Source of the DNA: Streptomyces sp. MBT53
GTDB taxonomy: Bacteria > Actinomycetota > Actinomycetes > Streptomycetales > Streptomycetaceae
Assembly (NCBI RefSeq): GCF_016654115.1
Contig: NZ_JAEQAZ010000023.1
Span: forward strand, 1 to 64,000
Direction of reading: 5' to 3'
DNA length: 64,000 bases
Under the pieces are notes generated by a model that saw only the letters and a list, made by a program, of their open reading frames with translations, had not been told where the DNA came from and made no database searches. This document shows, piece after piece, positions 9,361-17,559 of the stretch. Positions within the stretch are counted from its first letter, which is position 1. Every line of letters begins with the position of its first letter. The position numbers and the translations under genes were made by a program.

Positions 9361-10977
9361 ATGCACATCAGGCGCTCCCTCCGCCAACCCAGTCGGCCCG
9401 GTCGGGCCCGCCGAAGCCGTCGGACGGGCGGCACGCTGCTCGCCGTGGCCGCGCTCCTCGTGTCCGCGTCTACCGCCTGCTCCTCAGGGAGTTCGACGAC
9501 AGCGGCGAGTCCGGCCGCGGCCGTGGTGCTGGCCGCGCTGCCGCAGTCGACGCCGTCCACGCTCACGCGGTACTACGGGCAGAAGCTCAGCTGGCGCACC
9601 TGCGGCGTCCCCGGCTTCGAGTGCGCCACGATGAAGGCGCCGCTGGACTACGCCAAGCCCACCGGCGGGGACATCCGGCTCGCGGTCGCCCGCAAGAAGG
9701 CCACGGGCAAGGGCAAGCCGCTCGGTTCGCTGATGGTGAACCCGGGCGGGCCGGGCGGTTCGGCGGTCGGCTATCTCCAGCAGTACGCCGGGATCGGCTA
9801 CCCGGCGTCGGTCCGCGCCCGCTACGACATGGTCGCGATGGACCCCCGGGGCGTCGCCCGCAGCGAGCCCGTCGAGTGCCTCGACGGCCGGGCCATGGAC
9901 ACGTTCACGCAGACCGACACCACCCCCGACGACAAGCGCGAGACCACCCGACTCGTCGACGAGTACAAGAAGTTCGCGGAGGGCTGCGGCGCCCACTCGC
10001 CCGACGTACTGCGCCATGTCTCCACGGTCGAGGCGGCCCGGGACATGGATGTCCTGCGGGCGGTACTGGGGGACCGGAAACTGACGTACGTGGGGGCGTC
10101 GTACGGGACGTTCCTCGGGGCGACGTACGCGGGGCTGTTCCCCGACCGCGTCGGCCGTGTCGTCCTGGACGGCGCGATGGACCCCTCCCTCCCGGCGCGC
10201 CGGATGAACCTCGACCAGACGGCGGGCTTCGAGACGGCGTTCCAGTCCTTCGCGAAGGACTGCGTACGGCAGCCGGACTGCCCGCTCGGCGGCAAGGCCA
10301 CGACACCGGCCAAGGTCGGCACGAACCTGAAGGCCTTCTTCCGCAAGCTCGACGCGCACCCGATCCCCACCGGCGACGCGGACGGCCGCAAGCTCGGCGA
10401 GGCGCTCGCCACGACCGGAGTGATCGCGGCGATGTACGACGAGGCGGCCTGGCCGCAGCTGCGCGAGGCGCTGACGTCGGCGATGAAGGAGAACGACGGC
10501 GCGGGCCTGCTGGTCCTCTCCGACAGCTACTACGAGCGTGACGCCGACGGCCGCTACTCGAACCTGATGTTCGCCAACGCCGCCGTGAACTGCCTCGACC
10601 TCCCGGCCGCGTTCTCCACCACCGACCAGGTCGAGAAGGCGCTCCCCGCGTTCGAGAAGGCATCCCCCGTCTTCGGGGACGGCCTGGCCTGGGCGTCCCT
10701 GAACTGCGCGTACTGGCCGGTCAGGGCCACGGGCGAACCCCACCGCATCGAGGCGAAGGGCGCCGCCCCGATCGTCGTCGTCGGCACGACCCGCGACCCG
10801 GCGACCCCGTACCGCTGGGCCCAGTCCCTGGCCCGCCAGCTCTCCTCCGCCCGCCTCCTCACGTACGTCGGCGACGGCCACACCGCGTACGGCCGCGGCA
10901 GCACGTGCATCGACTCCGCGATCGACACGTATCTGCTCCGCGGAACCCCGCCGGCGAAGGGAAAGCGCTGCTCGTAG
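9361..10977 (+). CDS. Secreted alpha/beta-hydrolase, tripeptidyl aminopeptidase type
   Basis: This 538-aa protein begins with an Arg-rich stretch and a hydrophobic signal ending in SASTAC, a weak lipobox, so it is probably a lipoprotein. The mature part is an alpha/beta hydrolase of the SlpD/E tripeptidyl aminopeptidase family. It has an oxyanion motif NPGGPGGSA, the nucleophile elbow GASYG (Ser near residue 242) and a C-terminal GDGHTAYG that supplies the catalytic His, with Asp in GTTRDPATP. The family cleaves N-terminal tripeptides from extracellular proteins. A GTG 48 bases upstream is in frame, but ATG 9361 places the signal peptide sensibly. Four Cys pairs in the mature chain suit an exported enzyme. 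Confidence 0.85.
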   Translation: MHIRRSLRQPSRPGRARRSRRTGGTLLAVAALLVSASTACSSGSSTTAASPAAAVVLAALPQSTPSTLTRYYGQKLSWRTCGVPGFECATMKAPLDYAKPTGGDIRLAVARKKATGKGKPLGSLMVNPGGPGGSAVGYLQQYAGIGYPASVRARYDMVAMDPRGVARSEPVECLDGRAMDTFTQTDTTPDDKRETTRLVDEYKKFAEGCGAHSPDVLRHVSTVEAARDMDVLRAVLGDRKLTYVGASYGTFLGATYAGLFPDRVGRVVLDGAMDPSLPARRMNLDQTAGFETAFQSFAKDCVRQPDCPLGGKATTPAKVGTNLKAFFRKLDAHPIPTGDADGRKLGEALATTGVIAAMYDEAAWPQLREALTSAMKENDGAGLLVLSDSYYERDADGRYSNLMFANAAVNCLDLPAAFSTTDQVEKALPAFEKASPVFGDGLAWASLNCAYWPVRATGEPHRIEAKGAAPIVVVGTTRDPATPYRWAQSLARQLSSARLLTYVGDGHTAYGRGSTCIDSAIDTYLLRGTPPAKGKRCS

Positions 10978-10994
10978 CGCCGGCGCGGCCGCGG

Positions 10995-11032
10995 CCGGGG
11001 GTGCGTCCGGGGGGTGTACGGAGCACCCCCGG
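10995..11032 (+). terminator. Hairpin after the aminopeptidase gene
   Basis: A perfect 10-bp stem (CCGGGGGTGC with GCACCCCCGG) with an 18-nt loop lies 18 bases after the stop codon and before the tRNA promoter region. Confidence 0.7.
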
Positions 11033-11084
11033 AAACTGTGTAGACTTTCCGACGTTGCTGATCGCACCATGGTGTGGACAGCGC

Positions 11085-11158
11085 GCCGCCTTAGCTCAGA
11101 TGGCCAGAGCAACGCACTCGTAATGCGTAGGTCTCGGGTTCGAATCCCGAAGGCGGCT
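11085..11158 (+). tRNA. tRNA-Thr (anticodon CGU)
   Basis: The gene folds as a standard cloverleaf. The acceptor GCCGCCT pairs with AGGCGGC, the anticodon arm ACGCA-CTCGTAA-TGCGT carries CGT at 11119-11121, and the T arm contains GGTTCGAATCC. No CCA is encoded. It reads ACG threonine codons. A TAGACT box at 11041 could be its -10. Its 3' half is the attachment site for the two elements that follow, and integration has kept the tRNA intact. Confidence 0.95.
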
Positions 11159-11159
11159 C
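11117..11159 (+). other. attL: left attachment core in the tRNA 3' half
   Basis: This 43-bp core runs from the anticodon loop to just past the discriminator base. It is repeated without change at 37059-37101 and 53650-53692. It marks the left end of element 1. The flanking bases differ at all three sites (A, C, T before; C, T, T after), which fixes the shared length. Confidence 0.92.
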
Positions 11160-11164
11160 CGGAA

Positions 11165-11206
11165 AACCCTGGGACTCACTCGCCGTGACCTGGGGTTTTT
11201 CCTTGC
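11165..11206 (+). terminator. tRNA terminator hairpin beside attL
   Basis: AAAACCC at the left pairs with GGGTTTT at the right. Between them CCTGGG-type arms and TCAC/GTGA close a small TCGCC loop, and a T run follows. The same TCAC-TCGCC-GTGA centre recurs to the right of the other two att cores with different but still pairing flanks. Confidence 0.7.
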
Positions 11207-11250
11207 TCGGGGCATGACGCGTCACACGGCCGGGGTGCCGCGAGATGGCT

Positions 11251-11273
11251 TGCGTGAGCGATGCGTGAGCGGA
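11251..11273 (+). repeat. Arm-type repeat, left end of element 1
   Basis: Two TGCGTGAGC units lie in direct orientation 11 bp apart, between attL and the integrase stop codon. An almost identical pair (21 of 23 positions) is at 36921-36943 near the other end of element 1. The arrangement fits integrase or excisionase arm sites. Confidence 0.65.
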
Positions 11274-11286
11274 GCGGTCCGGTGCC

Positions 11287-12891
11287 CTACTTCTTGGGCT
11301 TCTTCCGCTTGCCCTTCCTCTTGGCCCTGGCCTCGGCTTTCGCCTTGTCCTTGGCCTTCTTGGCGGCCTTACGGGCGGCCTCCTCCGCCTCGGTCTTCCG
11401 CTGAAGCGGAACCAGCCTGGCGGTGGCCTCGGCCGCGTTCTTGCCGACCTGCGGCAGAACGCTCTGGTAAATGTCCCGCGTGATCCGGGTGTCGCTGTGC
11501 CCGAGCGTGTCCGACACGATCTTCACGTCGATGCCGGCGGCGAGCATGAGCGTGGCCGCCCCGTGCCGGAGGTCGTGCAGCCGGATCGGCGGGAGCCCGG
11601 AGGCGGCGACGAGGCGCTCGAAGAGGTCGGTCATCTTCCCGGGATGGAGCCAGGAGCCGTCTTCCTGGGTGAAGACCATGCCGGTCTCGACCCACGCTGA
11701 TTCCCACTCCTCGCGGTCCGCGTCCTGCTGTTCGCGGTGCCGTTTCAGGACGTTGACGGTGTCGTCGTCGAGCGCGACCACGCGGAAGCCGCTGTCGGTC
11801 TTGGGCTCGGAGGTCTCGACCTCCCACCCGTCCTGGACGAGCTGGGCGGAGACGGTCAGGGAGTGGTCATCGAGGTTGGTCTCCGACCAGGGCTGCGCGC
11901 ATGCCTCGCCCCGCCGCAGGCCGCGGAAGGCGATCAGGTGCCACATCGCGTACAGCCGGTCCTCCGCGAGGATGTCGAGGAACGCGCCGGTCTGTTCGGG
12001 CGTCCAGACCATGACGGGGGAGGGCTTCTCGCCTGTCTGCTCCCACCTGGCGACCCGCGCGTCGGTCCACACCAGGGCCTTCGGCTTGCGCACGGGGTCG
12101 AGTTCGACGTGCGCCGCGGGGTTGAAGGTGAGGATCTGCTGGCCGATCGCGTCGTTCAACGCGGACCGCAGCGTGGCCTTGATACGCAGCCGGGTAGCCG
12201 GACCGGTCACACGCCGGAACGGTGGCATGGCATCGATCGCCGTCTTCATCGCCTTGCGGCGGGCGCGGTTGTCCGTGCCCTTCCACGGCACGGTGGCCAA
12301 CTCCTCGACCGCGGCCCGGCGCTGGTCGTTTTGCTCCAGGATCTCGGCATTGGCATCGGCGATGGCCGTGAACATGTCGCTGAGATGGCTCACGCGCAGC
12401 CGATCGAGACGGTGGTGGCCGATCCGAGGCTTCAAATGGAACCGGATATCGGTCTCGTAGCGGCTGAGTCCCGACTTGCGGATGCGCTTACCGTCGAGCC
12501 ATCGGTCGAGCCACTCACCGACGGTCAGGCGGCCGATCAGGTCCTGACCGGACTTCAGGCGCCGCCGGGTCTCCTCGACATCCGGCAGTGGCGACTTCTC
12601 GTCGCCGACCTCCTCCAACATGGCGGCGATCAGCGCCATGCCCTCAGGGTCGTCGGTGTCGGCGAGGCCGAGCAGGGCGCGGACGTGGTCGAGGTCGGCT
12701 TGGGCCGCCTTGAGGGAGTCGTAGCCGGCGCGGCTGAAGGAACGGCGGGTGCCGTCTTCGCGGGGCGGGAGCTCCTGACGTATCGAGTACGAGCCGTGCT
12801 TGCGGCTGGAGAGCTTCGGGCACTGCTTACCGAGCGGCTTACCGGTGTGGGCGTCGCGGCAGTAGCAGCGGCGGTGGGTGGAACCCTTCAA
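11287..12891 (-). CDS. int: Site-specific tyrosine recombinase (integrase) of element 1
   Basis: This 534-aa phage-type integrase carries out recombination at the tRNA-Thr site. The catalytic signature is complete: Arg in FRGLRRGEAC, HDLRHGAATLM, GHSDTRITRDIY with the nucleophilic Tyr. The N-terminal third holds an arm-binding and a SAM-like core-binding region. The C-terminus is an unusually long basic tail (Lys/Ala/Arg-rich, about 35 residues). The gene points toward attL and lies next to it, as expected for this class. Its ATG overlaps the stop of the upstream regulator gene (ATGA), so the two are co-transcribed and likely translationally coupled. Confidence 0.95.
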   Translation of the reverse strand: MKGSTHRRCYCRDAHTGKPLGKQCPKLSSRKHGSYSIRQELPPREDGTRRSFSRAGYDSLKAAQADLDHVRALLGLADTDDPEGMALIAAMLEEVGDEKSPLPDVEETRRRLKSGQDLIGRLTVGEWLDRWLDGKRIRKSGLSRYETDIRFHLKPRIGHHRLDRLRVSHLSDMFTAIADANAEILEQNDQRRAAVEELATVPWKGTDNRARRKAMKTAIDAMPPFRRVTGPATRLRIKATLRSALNDAIGQQILTFNPAAHVELDPVRKPKALVWTDARVARWEQTGEKPSPVMVWTPEQTGAFLDILAEDRLYAMWHLIAFRGLRRGEACAQPWSETNLDDHSLTVSAQLVQDGWEVETSEPKTDSGFRVVALDDDTVNVLKRHREQQDADREEWESAWVETGMVFTQEDGSWLHPGKMTDLFERLVAASGLPPIRLHDLRHGAATLMLAAGIDVKIVSDTLGHSDTRITRDIYQSVLPQVGKNAAEATARLVPLQRKTEAEEAARKAAKKAKDKAKAEARAKRKGKRKKPKK

Positions 12892-13568
12892 AGATCATTC
12901 TCCTCTGTGGTGTCGCCGACGGGTGGGTCGACGTCGGCGAGTTCTGGTGGCAGGTGCGGTGGTGTGCCGCCGTCTTCGCGGATGAAGGCGCGGGCGCTGC
13001 GGAGCCGGTACTTGGCTTCCAACGCTCTTTCGGCGTAGTCGGCTTGGGCGAGTACGGCTTCCTCGCGCTCGGCCTGGTTGGGTGCCGTCTCGGCTTTCCA
13101 ACGCTCGTGCTTCTCGCCCTTCAGAGCGGCCAGGGCGGCGCGCTGGTAGCGGACGTGGGCGCGGAAGGAGCGGAGCATGTCGTCTTCCATGCCGAAGTCC
13201 TCGCTGTCGCCGGTGAACCAGCGCATGGCAGCCCAGGTTGGTTCGGAGTGCTGAAGGGGAAGGCGTTGGACTCGGTCGACGTAGCCGACGGGGTAGAGCA
13301 GGCAGATCGGGTAGGTCCGCAGGGCTTCGGCGAGGACGAGGACGTCGACCAGGGGCAGGCTGGCGCGGCGGCCGGACTCCATGTTGGCGATCACGTTGCG
13401 CGGGATCGGGCGGCCGATCTCCTCGCAGCGGTCGGCCAGGTCCTGGGCGCTCATGCGTAGCTCCTTCCTGCGTCTGCGGACCTCGGTGGCCACCGTGGCC
13501 ATCACCTGATCCACCCACTCCGGGACGTCGTCCTCGTCATCTCTAGGATCAATACGGCGTTGTGTCAT
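12888..13568 (-). CDS. XRE-family helix-turn-helix regulator
   Basis: This 226-aa protein has an N-terminal XRE HTH (about residues 25-90: MSAQDLADRCEEIGRPIPRNVIANMESGRR). A longer C-terminal region of no clear family, rich in charged residues, follows. It is encoded just upstream of int on the same strand with a 4-base overlap and is divergent from the excisionase-like gene. It probably sets the balance between integrase and the transfer genes of element 1. DNA targets are not known; the 95-bp divergent gap at 13569-13663 is the obvious site. Confidence 0.82.
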   Translation of the reverse strand: MTQRRIDPRDDEDDVPEWVDQVMATVATEVRRRRKELRMSAQDLADRCEEIGRPIPRNVIANMESGRRASLPLVDVLVLAEALRTYPICLLYPVGYVDRVQRLPLQHSEPTWAAMRWFTGDSEDFGMEDDMLRSFRAHVRYQRAALAALKGEKHERWKAETAPNQAEREEAVLAQADYAERALEAKYRLRSARAFIREDGGTPPHLPPELADVDPPVGDTTEENDL

Positions 13569-13663
13569 GGAGACACATTAGCTTCCCGATGATGGTTAGT
13601 GATCGCCTGGAGCCGGACGTGATGCCGCGTTCGCCGAGGGCTCACTCATGGACGGAGCGCTGG

Positions 13664-13894
13664 ATGCGCGACAACGAGACCGCCGAGCAGCCCAAGGGCA
13701 TGACGCGAGCGGAGCTGCTGGCCCTGCCTGCCGCCGTTGACCTGGACACCGGCAACCGCGCGCTGGGGCTGGGGCGGAGCAAGGGCTACGAGCTGGCCAA
13801 GCGGGGCCAGTACCCCTGCAAGGTCCTGCGCCTGGGCAAGGCGTACCGCGTCGTGACCGCCGACCTGTTGAACCTGCTCGGCCTGGCCGCATGA
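13664..13894 (+). CDS. Excisionase-like small HTH protein
   Basis: The product is 76 aa from ATG 13664, chosen because GGAG lies about 8 nt before it. The sequence MTRAELLALPAAVDL, then LGLGRSKGYELAKRGQYP and VLRLGKAYRV, is the winged-helix pattern of AlpA/MerR-like excisionases, which bind att DNA and direct excision. It is divergent from the regulator-integrase pair. A longer reading frame begins at 13562 but overlaps the regulator start and lacks a ribosome site. Confidence 0.75.
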   Translation: MRDNETAEQPKGMTRAELLALPAAVDLDTGNRALGLGRSKGYELAKRGQYPCKVLRLGKAYRVVTADLLNLLGLAA

Positions 13895-14007
13895 CCACCC
13901 GAGCCCATAGCAGACGCTTCTGCGCTGAGCTGACACAGAAACGCTGGACTGTGGCCGGACGTGGACGTACTGTCCGTGTTCCCTCGCCCCGGCCAAGGAA
14001 GCGAGAA

Positions 14008-14035
14008 AGCCCCCGGCGGGCCAACGCCGGAGGCT
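14008..14035 (+). terminator. Hairpin in the leader of the DUF3631 gene
   Basis: An 11-bp stem with one mismatch (AGCCCCCGGCG with CGCCGGAGGCT) and a 6-nt loop lies between the excisionase-like gene and the ATPase gene. It may stop or attenuate transcription coming from the excisionase promoter. Confidence 0.55.
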
Positions 14036-14121
14036 CAGCACACTCCACTGCCCGCATTCCAACGAACGACCTGCGTGAGTCGGGCCTGCATGCCCGACGT
14101 CACCGGATAAGGAGCTTGCCT

Positions 14122-15405
14122 GTGCAACCTACGACACCCGAGCCCTATTCCGCACCCGGCAAAGCGGTATGGCCGACGGTCGCGGTGCCCGGCCGGCCCG
14201 GTTCCGCGCCTGAAGCCGCCCTGGCGGCCGATGAGCGGGCGCCGGATACGGTTCCAGCGGATCAGCCTGTCGAGGAGGCGGTGCCGGACCCGGAGCCGAC
14301 GTACGGCTCCGAGCTGCTGAACGAACTGCGTTCGCAGATAGCCCAGTTCGTGATCCTGCCCTCCCAGCAGGCGCTGGACGCGGTCACGCTGTGGGTGGCG
14401 GCCACGCACCTGCAGCCCGCGTGGCAGCACGCCCCGCGCCTGGCGGTGGTCGGGCCGGCGAAGCGGTGCGGCAAGTCACGGCTCCTGGACGTGCTGACTG
14501 AGACGGTCCACGAGCCGATGCTCACCATCAACACCACGCCGGCGGCAATCTTCCGCTCCATCACCGACGAACCGCCCACCCTGCTGGTGGACGAGGCCGA
14601 CACCATCTTCGGCACGCCGAAGCAGGCGGAGAAGAACGAGGAGATGCGCGGCCTGCTCAACGCCGGCCACCAGCGCAACCGGTACGTCACCCGCGTCGTC
14701 GGCAACGACCACACCCCGCACCGGTTCGCCACCTTCGCCATGGCTGCCCTCGCGGGGATCGGCGACCTGCCGGACACGATCATGGACCGGTCCGTGGTGA
14801 TCCGCATGCGCCGCCGGGCCGAGGGCGAGAGCGTCAAGCCCTTCCGCTCCCGCCGCGACACTCCCGCCCTCCACGACCTGCGCGACCGCATCGCCGCATG
14901 GATACGGCCGCTGCTGGACGAGGCAGCCGACCTGGAACCGGCCATGCCGGTGGAGGACCGCGCTGCCGACACCTGGGAGCCCCTGGTGATCGTCGCCGAC
15001 CTTGCCGCCGGGCCCTGGCCCCGCCTCGCCCGCGCGGCATGCGCGCAGATGGTCGCGGCCGAAGCGGCGGCCGAGGAGGACCACCCGAGCTCAGCGCGGA
15101 TCCTGGCCGACATCCGCCGGGTCTTCGTCGCCCAGCGCGAGGTCGACAGCCTCTCCACGGACGAACTCCTCCACCACCTGCGCCAGGACCTGGAAGGCCC
15201 GTGGGCGGAGTGGGGGCGCAACGGGCTGAGCCCGCGTGAGCTCGGCTCGCTGCTGCGCGACTTCGACATCCGGCCCGGCAACGTCCGCCTCGCCGACGGC
15301 ACCCAGCGCAAGGGCTACACGCGCAACAAGTTCCTCGACGCGTGGCGCCGCTACTGCCCGACCGTCCACCCGGTCGGCACCGGCCCCGCTCGCAGCGAGG
15401 GCTGA
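14122..15405 (+). CDS. DUF3631 ATPase of element 1
   Basis: The product is 427 aa from a GTG start with AAGGAG eight bases before it. The family is a AAA-like ATPase found with replication or maintenance modules of actinobacterial integrative elements. Visible motifs are a Walker A of the form GPAKRCGKSRLL (near residue 112) and a Walker B TLLVDEAD (near residue 153). A sensor-like MDRSVVIRMRRR follows, then a C-terminal DNA-binding-like part (SPRELGSLLRDFDI, RKGYTRNKFLDAW). An in-frame ATG at 13891 would prepend 77 residues of poor quality. It is the nearest thing to a replication protein on element 1; no RepSA or primase is present. Role as helicase or initiator is inference. Confidence 0.82.
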   Translation: MQPTTPEPYSAPGKAVWPTVAVPGRPGSAPEAALAADERAPDTVPADQPVEEAVPDPEPTYGSELLNELRSQIAQFVILPSQQALDAVTLWVAATHLQPAWQHAPRLAVVGPAKRCGKSRLLDVLTETVHEPMLTINTTPAAIFRSITDEPPTLLVDEADTIFGTPKQAEKNEEMRGLLNAGHQRNRYVTRVVGNDHTPHRFATFAMAALAGIGDLPDTIMDRSVVIRMRRRAEGESVKPFRSRRDTPALHDLRDRIAAWIRPLLDEAADLEPAMPVEDRAADTWEPLVIVADLAAGPWPRLARAACAQMVAAEAAAEEDHPSSARILADIRRVFVAQREVDSLSTDELLHHLRQDLEGPWAEWGRNGLSPRELGSLLRDFDIRPGNVRLADGTQRKGYTRNKFLDAWRRYCPTVHPVGTGPARSEG

Positions 15406-15795
15406 GCCCCCGCCCCCGGTTGCCGTCCTTGCCGTCCCTGCCGTAATCCCGCAGGTCAAACGGCATACGGGCAAGACGGCAACCGGGGCCAGGACGGCAA
15501 CACGATCATGACCGTCGTTGCTGCCCGCCGGGACGCCACCCGCTTCCGTCTTGTGCCGTCCTGGGCGTCCTCGCCGTATCACCGCAGGTCACAGCGCATG
15601 CGACCGGGACGCCAAGACGGATCCGATCCGTCCACGGCCACCGAACCGCAGCCCTCACCGCCCGTGCGTGCCTCAAAGGCGCGACGGCACCGCCAAGACG
15701 GAACGTCGCGCCCCCTGCCGTACCGGCCCTGACCTGCGCTTGCAACGGCCAAGACGGCAAAGACGGACCACGCCACCACCCCAGGAGAACCCCGC
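15406..15795 (+). repeat. Iteron-like intergenic region of element 1
   Basis: No gene is visible here. The region carries two diverged 67-bp copies (15421-15487 and 15554-15620). Each begins TGCCGTCC, has CCGTAATCCCGCAGGTCA or CCGTATCACCGCAGGTCA in the middle, and ends near CAAGACGG. A third partial copy at 15716-15760 has the GCAGGTCA part inverted. AAGACGG or AGGACGG recurs at least six times and TGCCGTC-type words occur on the left side. GCAGGTCA is found again in the loop of the terminator at 16753. It could be a replication origin, a transfer origin or an operator array for the ATPase. Confidence 0.5.
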
Positions 15796-15927
15796 TTGAC
15801 CACCCTCGCCATCCCCACCCATCGCGCCACCTCCCACCTGGCGACCGGCTGGGATCGCGCCGCGATCCTCCCCCTCGGCACCGCCGCCTGCACCCTGATC
15901 CACGCCGCGCTCACGGGCGGCAAGTGA
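15796..15927 (+). CDS. 43-aa protein between the iteron region and the DUF2637 gene
   Basis: A TTG start preceded by CCAGGAGAACCCC gives 43 aa beginning with TTLAIPTHRATSHLATG and ending AALTGGK. Its TGA overlaps the next ATG by one base, so the two are translationally coupled. The second half is mildly hydrophobic. I recognise no family. Tight coupling and the ribosome site support translation. Confidence 0.55.
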   Translation: MTTLAIPTHRATSHLATGWDRAAILPLGTAACTLIHAALTGGK

Positions 15928-16745
15928 TGACCAAGCAAGCTGCCGAGCGCTACGCACTCGGCGCGGCGGGAGTCGTCATAATCGCCCTCACCGCCGGCGG
16001 GTTCTGGCTCTCGTACGCACACCTCGCCGAGGTCGCCGGACAGCACGGGCTGGGGAACTCCCCGGTCCGCCAGTGGGCCTGGCCCGCGACCCTGGACGCG
16101 TTCATCATCGCGGGCGAGCTGCTGATGCTCCGCGCGGGACTGCGCCGGGTCACCGACGGATGGGCCATCGCCCTCACGGCCACCGGTTCGGTCGGCTCCA
16201 TCGCACTCAACGTGGCCGGCGTCAGCGGCACGGGCAACGCGAGCACCGTGCCCCTCCTCGACTACGTGGTCGCCGCAGTTCCCCCGACCGCCGCACTGCT
16301 GGCCTTCGGGGTCCTGATGAGGCAGATCCACCAACTCGTCGCCGACCCAACCGACGCCACCGAACGCCACAACGGTCTCCCGGAGCCAGCCGGTCTCGAC
16401 GTGGCGGACGGTCAGGCCGACGTGGCGCGAGGTTCTGCCGATGCGGCGCAGGGCGCCGCCACTGTGCCGGAATCCGCGCAGTCTTCCGCCGAGCCGGAGG
16501 ACCAGAAGCCCAGCACTGTGTCCGATGAGTACCTCGCGATCGCCCGCACCGCGCCACTGGGACGCGGAGACCGTGCCTCGCGCCGCCACATCGAAGCGAT
16601 GATCCGTGGCAAGGGCCTCCCCATCGGCAGGGCCGACGCGGAAAAGCTCAAGGACGTCCTGCAGGCCGAACTCGATGAGGCCGCATCTCAGCGGCAGGAC
16701 GACCTCGACAAAACCGCCGCTGGCGCTCCCATCGCTCCGGCGTAA
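15927..16745 (+). CDS. DUF2637 membrane protein (Spd-like)
   Basis: The product is 272 aa. Four transmembrane helices fill the first 135 residues (for example LGAAGVVIIALTAGGFWLSY and IALTATGSVGSIALNVAGV). This is the DUF2637 family, which is frequent in transfer or spread regions of Streptomyces plasmids and integrative elements. An acidic linker leads to a C-terminal HTH-like part (RRHIEAMIRGKGLPIGRADAEKL). It follows the 43-aa gene without a gap and is closed by a strong hairpin. A role in plasmid spread within mycelium is inferred from family context. Confidence 0.75.
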   Translation: MTKQAAERYALGAAGVVIIALTAGGFWLSYAHLAEVAGQHGLGNSPVRQWAWPATLDAFIIAGELLMLRAGLRRVTDGWAIALTATGSVGSIALNVAGVSGTGNASTVPLLDYVVAAVPPTAALLAFGVLMRQIHQLVADPTDATERHNGLPEPAGLDVADGQADVARGSADAAQGAATVPESAQSSAEPEDQKPSTVSDEYLAIARTAPLGRGDRASRRHIEAMIRGKGLPIGRADAEKLKDVLQAELDEAASQRQDDLDKTAAGAPIAPA

Positions 16746-16752
16746 CTCGCAT

Positions 16753-16788
16753 CGCTCGTCCCCGCGCAGGTCAGCGCGGGGACGAGCG
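16753..16788 (+). terminator. Strong hairpin after the DUF2637 gene
   Basis: A perfect 15-bp stem with loop AGGTCA starts 7 bases past the stop codon. The loop and its closing bases repeat the GCAGGTCA word of the iteron region. Confidence 0.8.
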
Positions 16789-16850
16789 ACCGCCCCGCAA
16801 TGAGTCAACCCGACATCGCCGCTCCACCCGTCCTTGCCCTGACAGGTATG

Positions 16851-16864
16851 GGACGAGCTCGTCC
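16851..16864. promoter_or_regulatory. 14-bp palindrome upstream of the mobilization genes
   Basis: GGACGAGCTCGTCC is a perfect palindrome 42 bp before the MobC-like start, in the only gap of the transfer region. It could be an operator for the mobilization operon. Confidence 0.35.
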
Positions 16865-16905
16865 GGTCGCTGACCGGCCATCAACACCCCACGGAGAACC
16901 GCCCC

Positions 16906-17559
16906 ATGACCAACCAGCACCACGAATCCCCAACGCACCAGCAGGAGATGACCACCACCCCAGCCCCAGACGCGTCAGCAAGGTATCCCGCTGGACCGTC
17001 CAGGGACGGCCGCAACGGGGAAGCCTCCGCCCCGGGGGTGGCGGAGGACCTCGGGCACCAGGGGGCACCCGAGGGGGAACAGTCCGCCGACACCGCCGCC
17101 GCCCAGCTGCCGCGTGCCGCCGAAGCCGCCGCGCTGCACCGTGTCGCCCGCCGCCGTAAGCCCGACCCGAACGGCCAGCGCAAAGAGCGTGTCGATGCCC
17201 GCTACAGCGTCGACGAGAAGGTCGACATCCTGCGCATGGCCCGGTCGCTGAACATCGCCGGCGCCCACTACGTCGGCGCCGTCGTCATGGCCCACGTCCA
17301 CGGCGACCTCGCCCTGCCCGGCCAGCGCACCCCGCTCGACGACTACATCGACGAGCTGACCGCCCTGCGTGGCGAGGTCGCCAAGATCGGCCACAACATC
17401 AACCAGATCGCCAAGAAGCTGAACTCCGGTGGTCATCCACAGCCTGGGGATACCGCCCTCCTGGCCCAGGCCGAGCAGACCCTGACCGCGGTCGGCGCCA
17501 GCGTTCGCCACATCGCGGCAGCCGCGAACCAGGCCGTCACCACAAAGGCGGTCCGATGA
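16906..17559 (+). CDS. mobC: MobC-like relaxosome accessory protein
   Basis: This 217-aa protein has a disordered N-terminal third rich in Pro, Thr and Ala and a basic patch (ARRRKPDPNGQRKERVDARYSVDEK). The MobC signature follows near residue 165 (GEVAKIGHNINQIAKKLN). Family members bind beside the nick site and help the relaxase. ACGGAG precedes the ATG. Its stop overlaps the relaxase ATG (ATGA), the usual mobC-mobA arrangement. Confidence 0.85.
   Translation: MTNQHHESPTHQQEMTTTPAPDASARYPAGPSRDGRNGEASAPGVAEDLGHQGAPEGEQSADTAAAQLPRAAEAAALHRVARRRKPDPNGQRKERVDARYSVDEKVDILRMARSLNIAGAHYVGAVVMAHVHGDLALPGQRTPLDDYIDELTALRGEVAKIGHNINQIAKKLNSGGHPQPGDTALLAQAEQTLTAVGASVRHIAAAANQAVTTKAVR

Noticed and set aside
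15406..15795. CRISPR array
   Set aside because: Repeats are few, diverged and unevenly spaced, one is inverted, and no cas gene is present.
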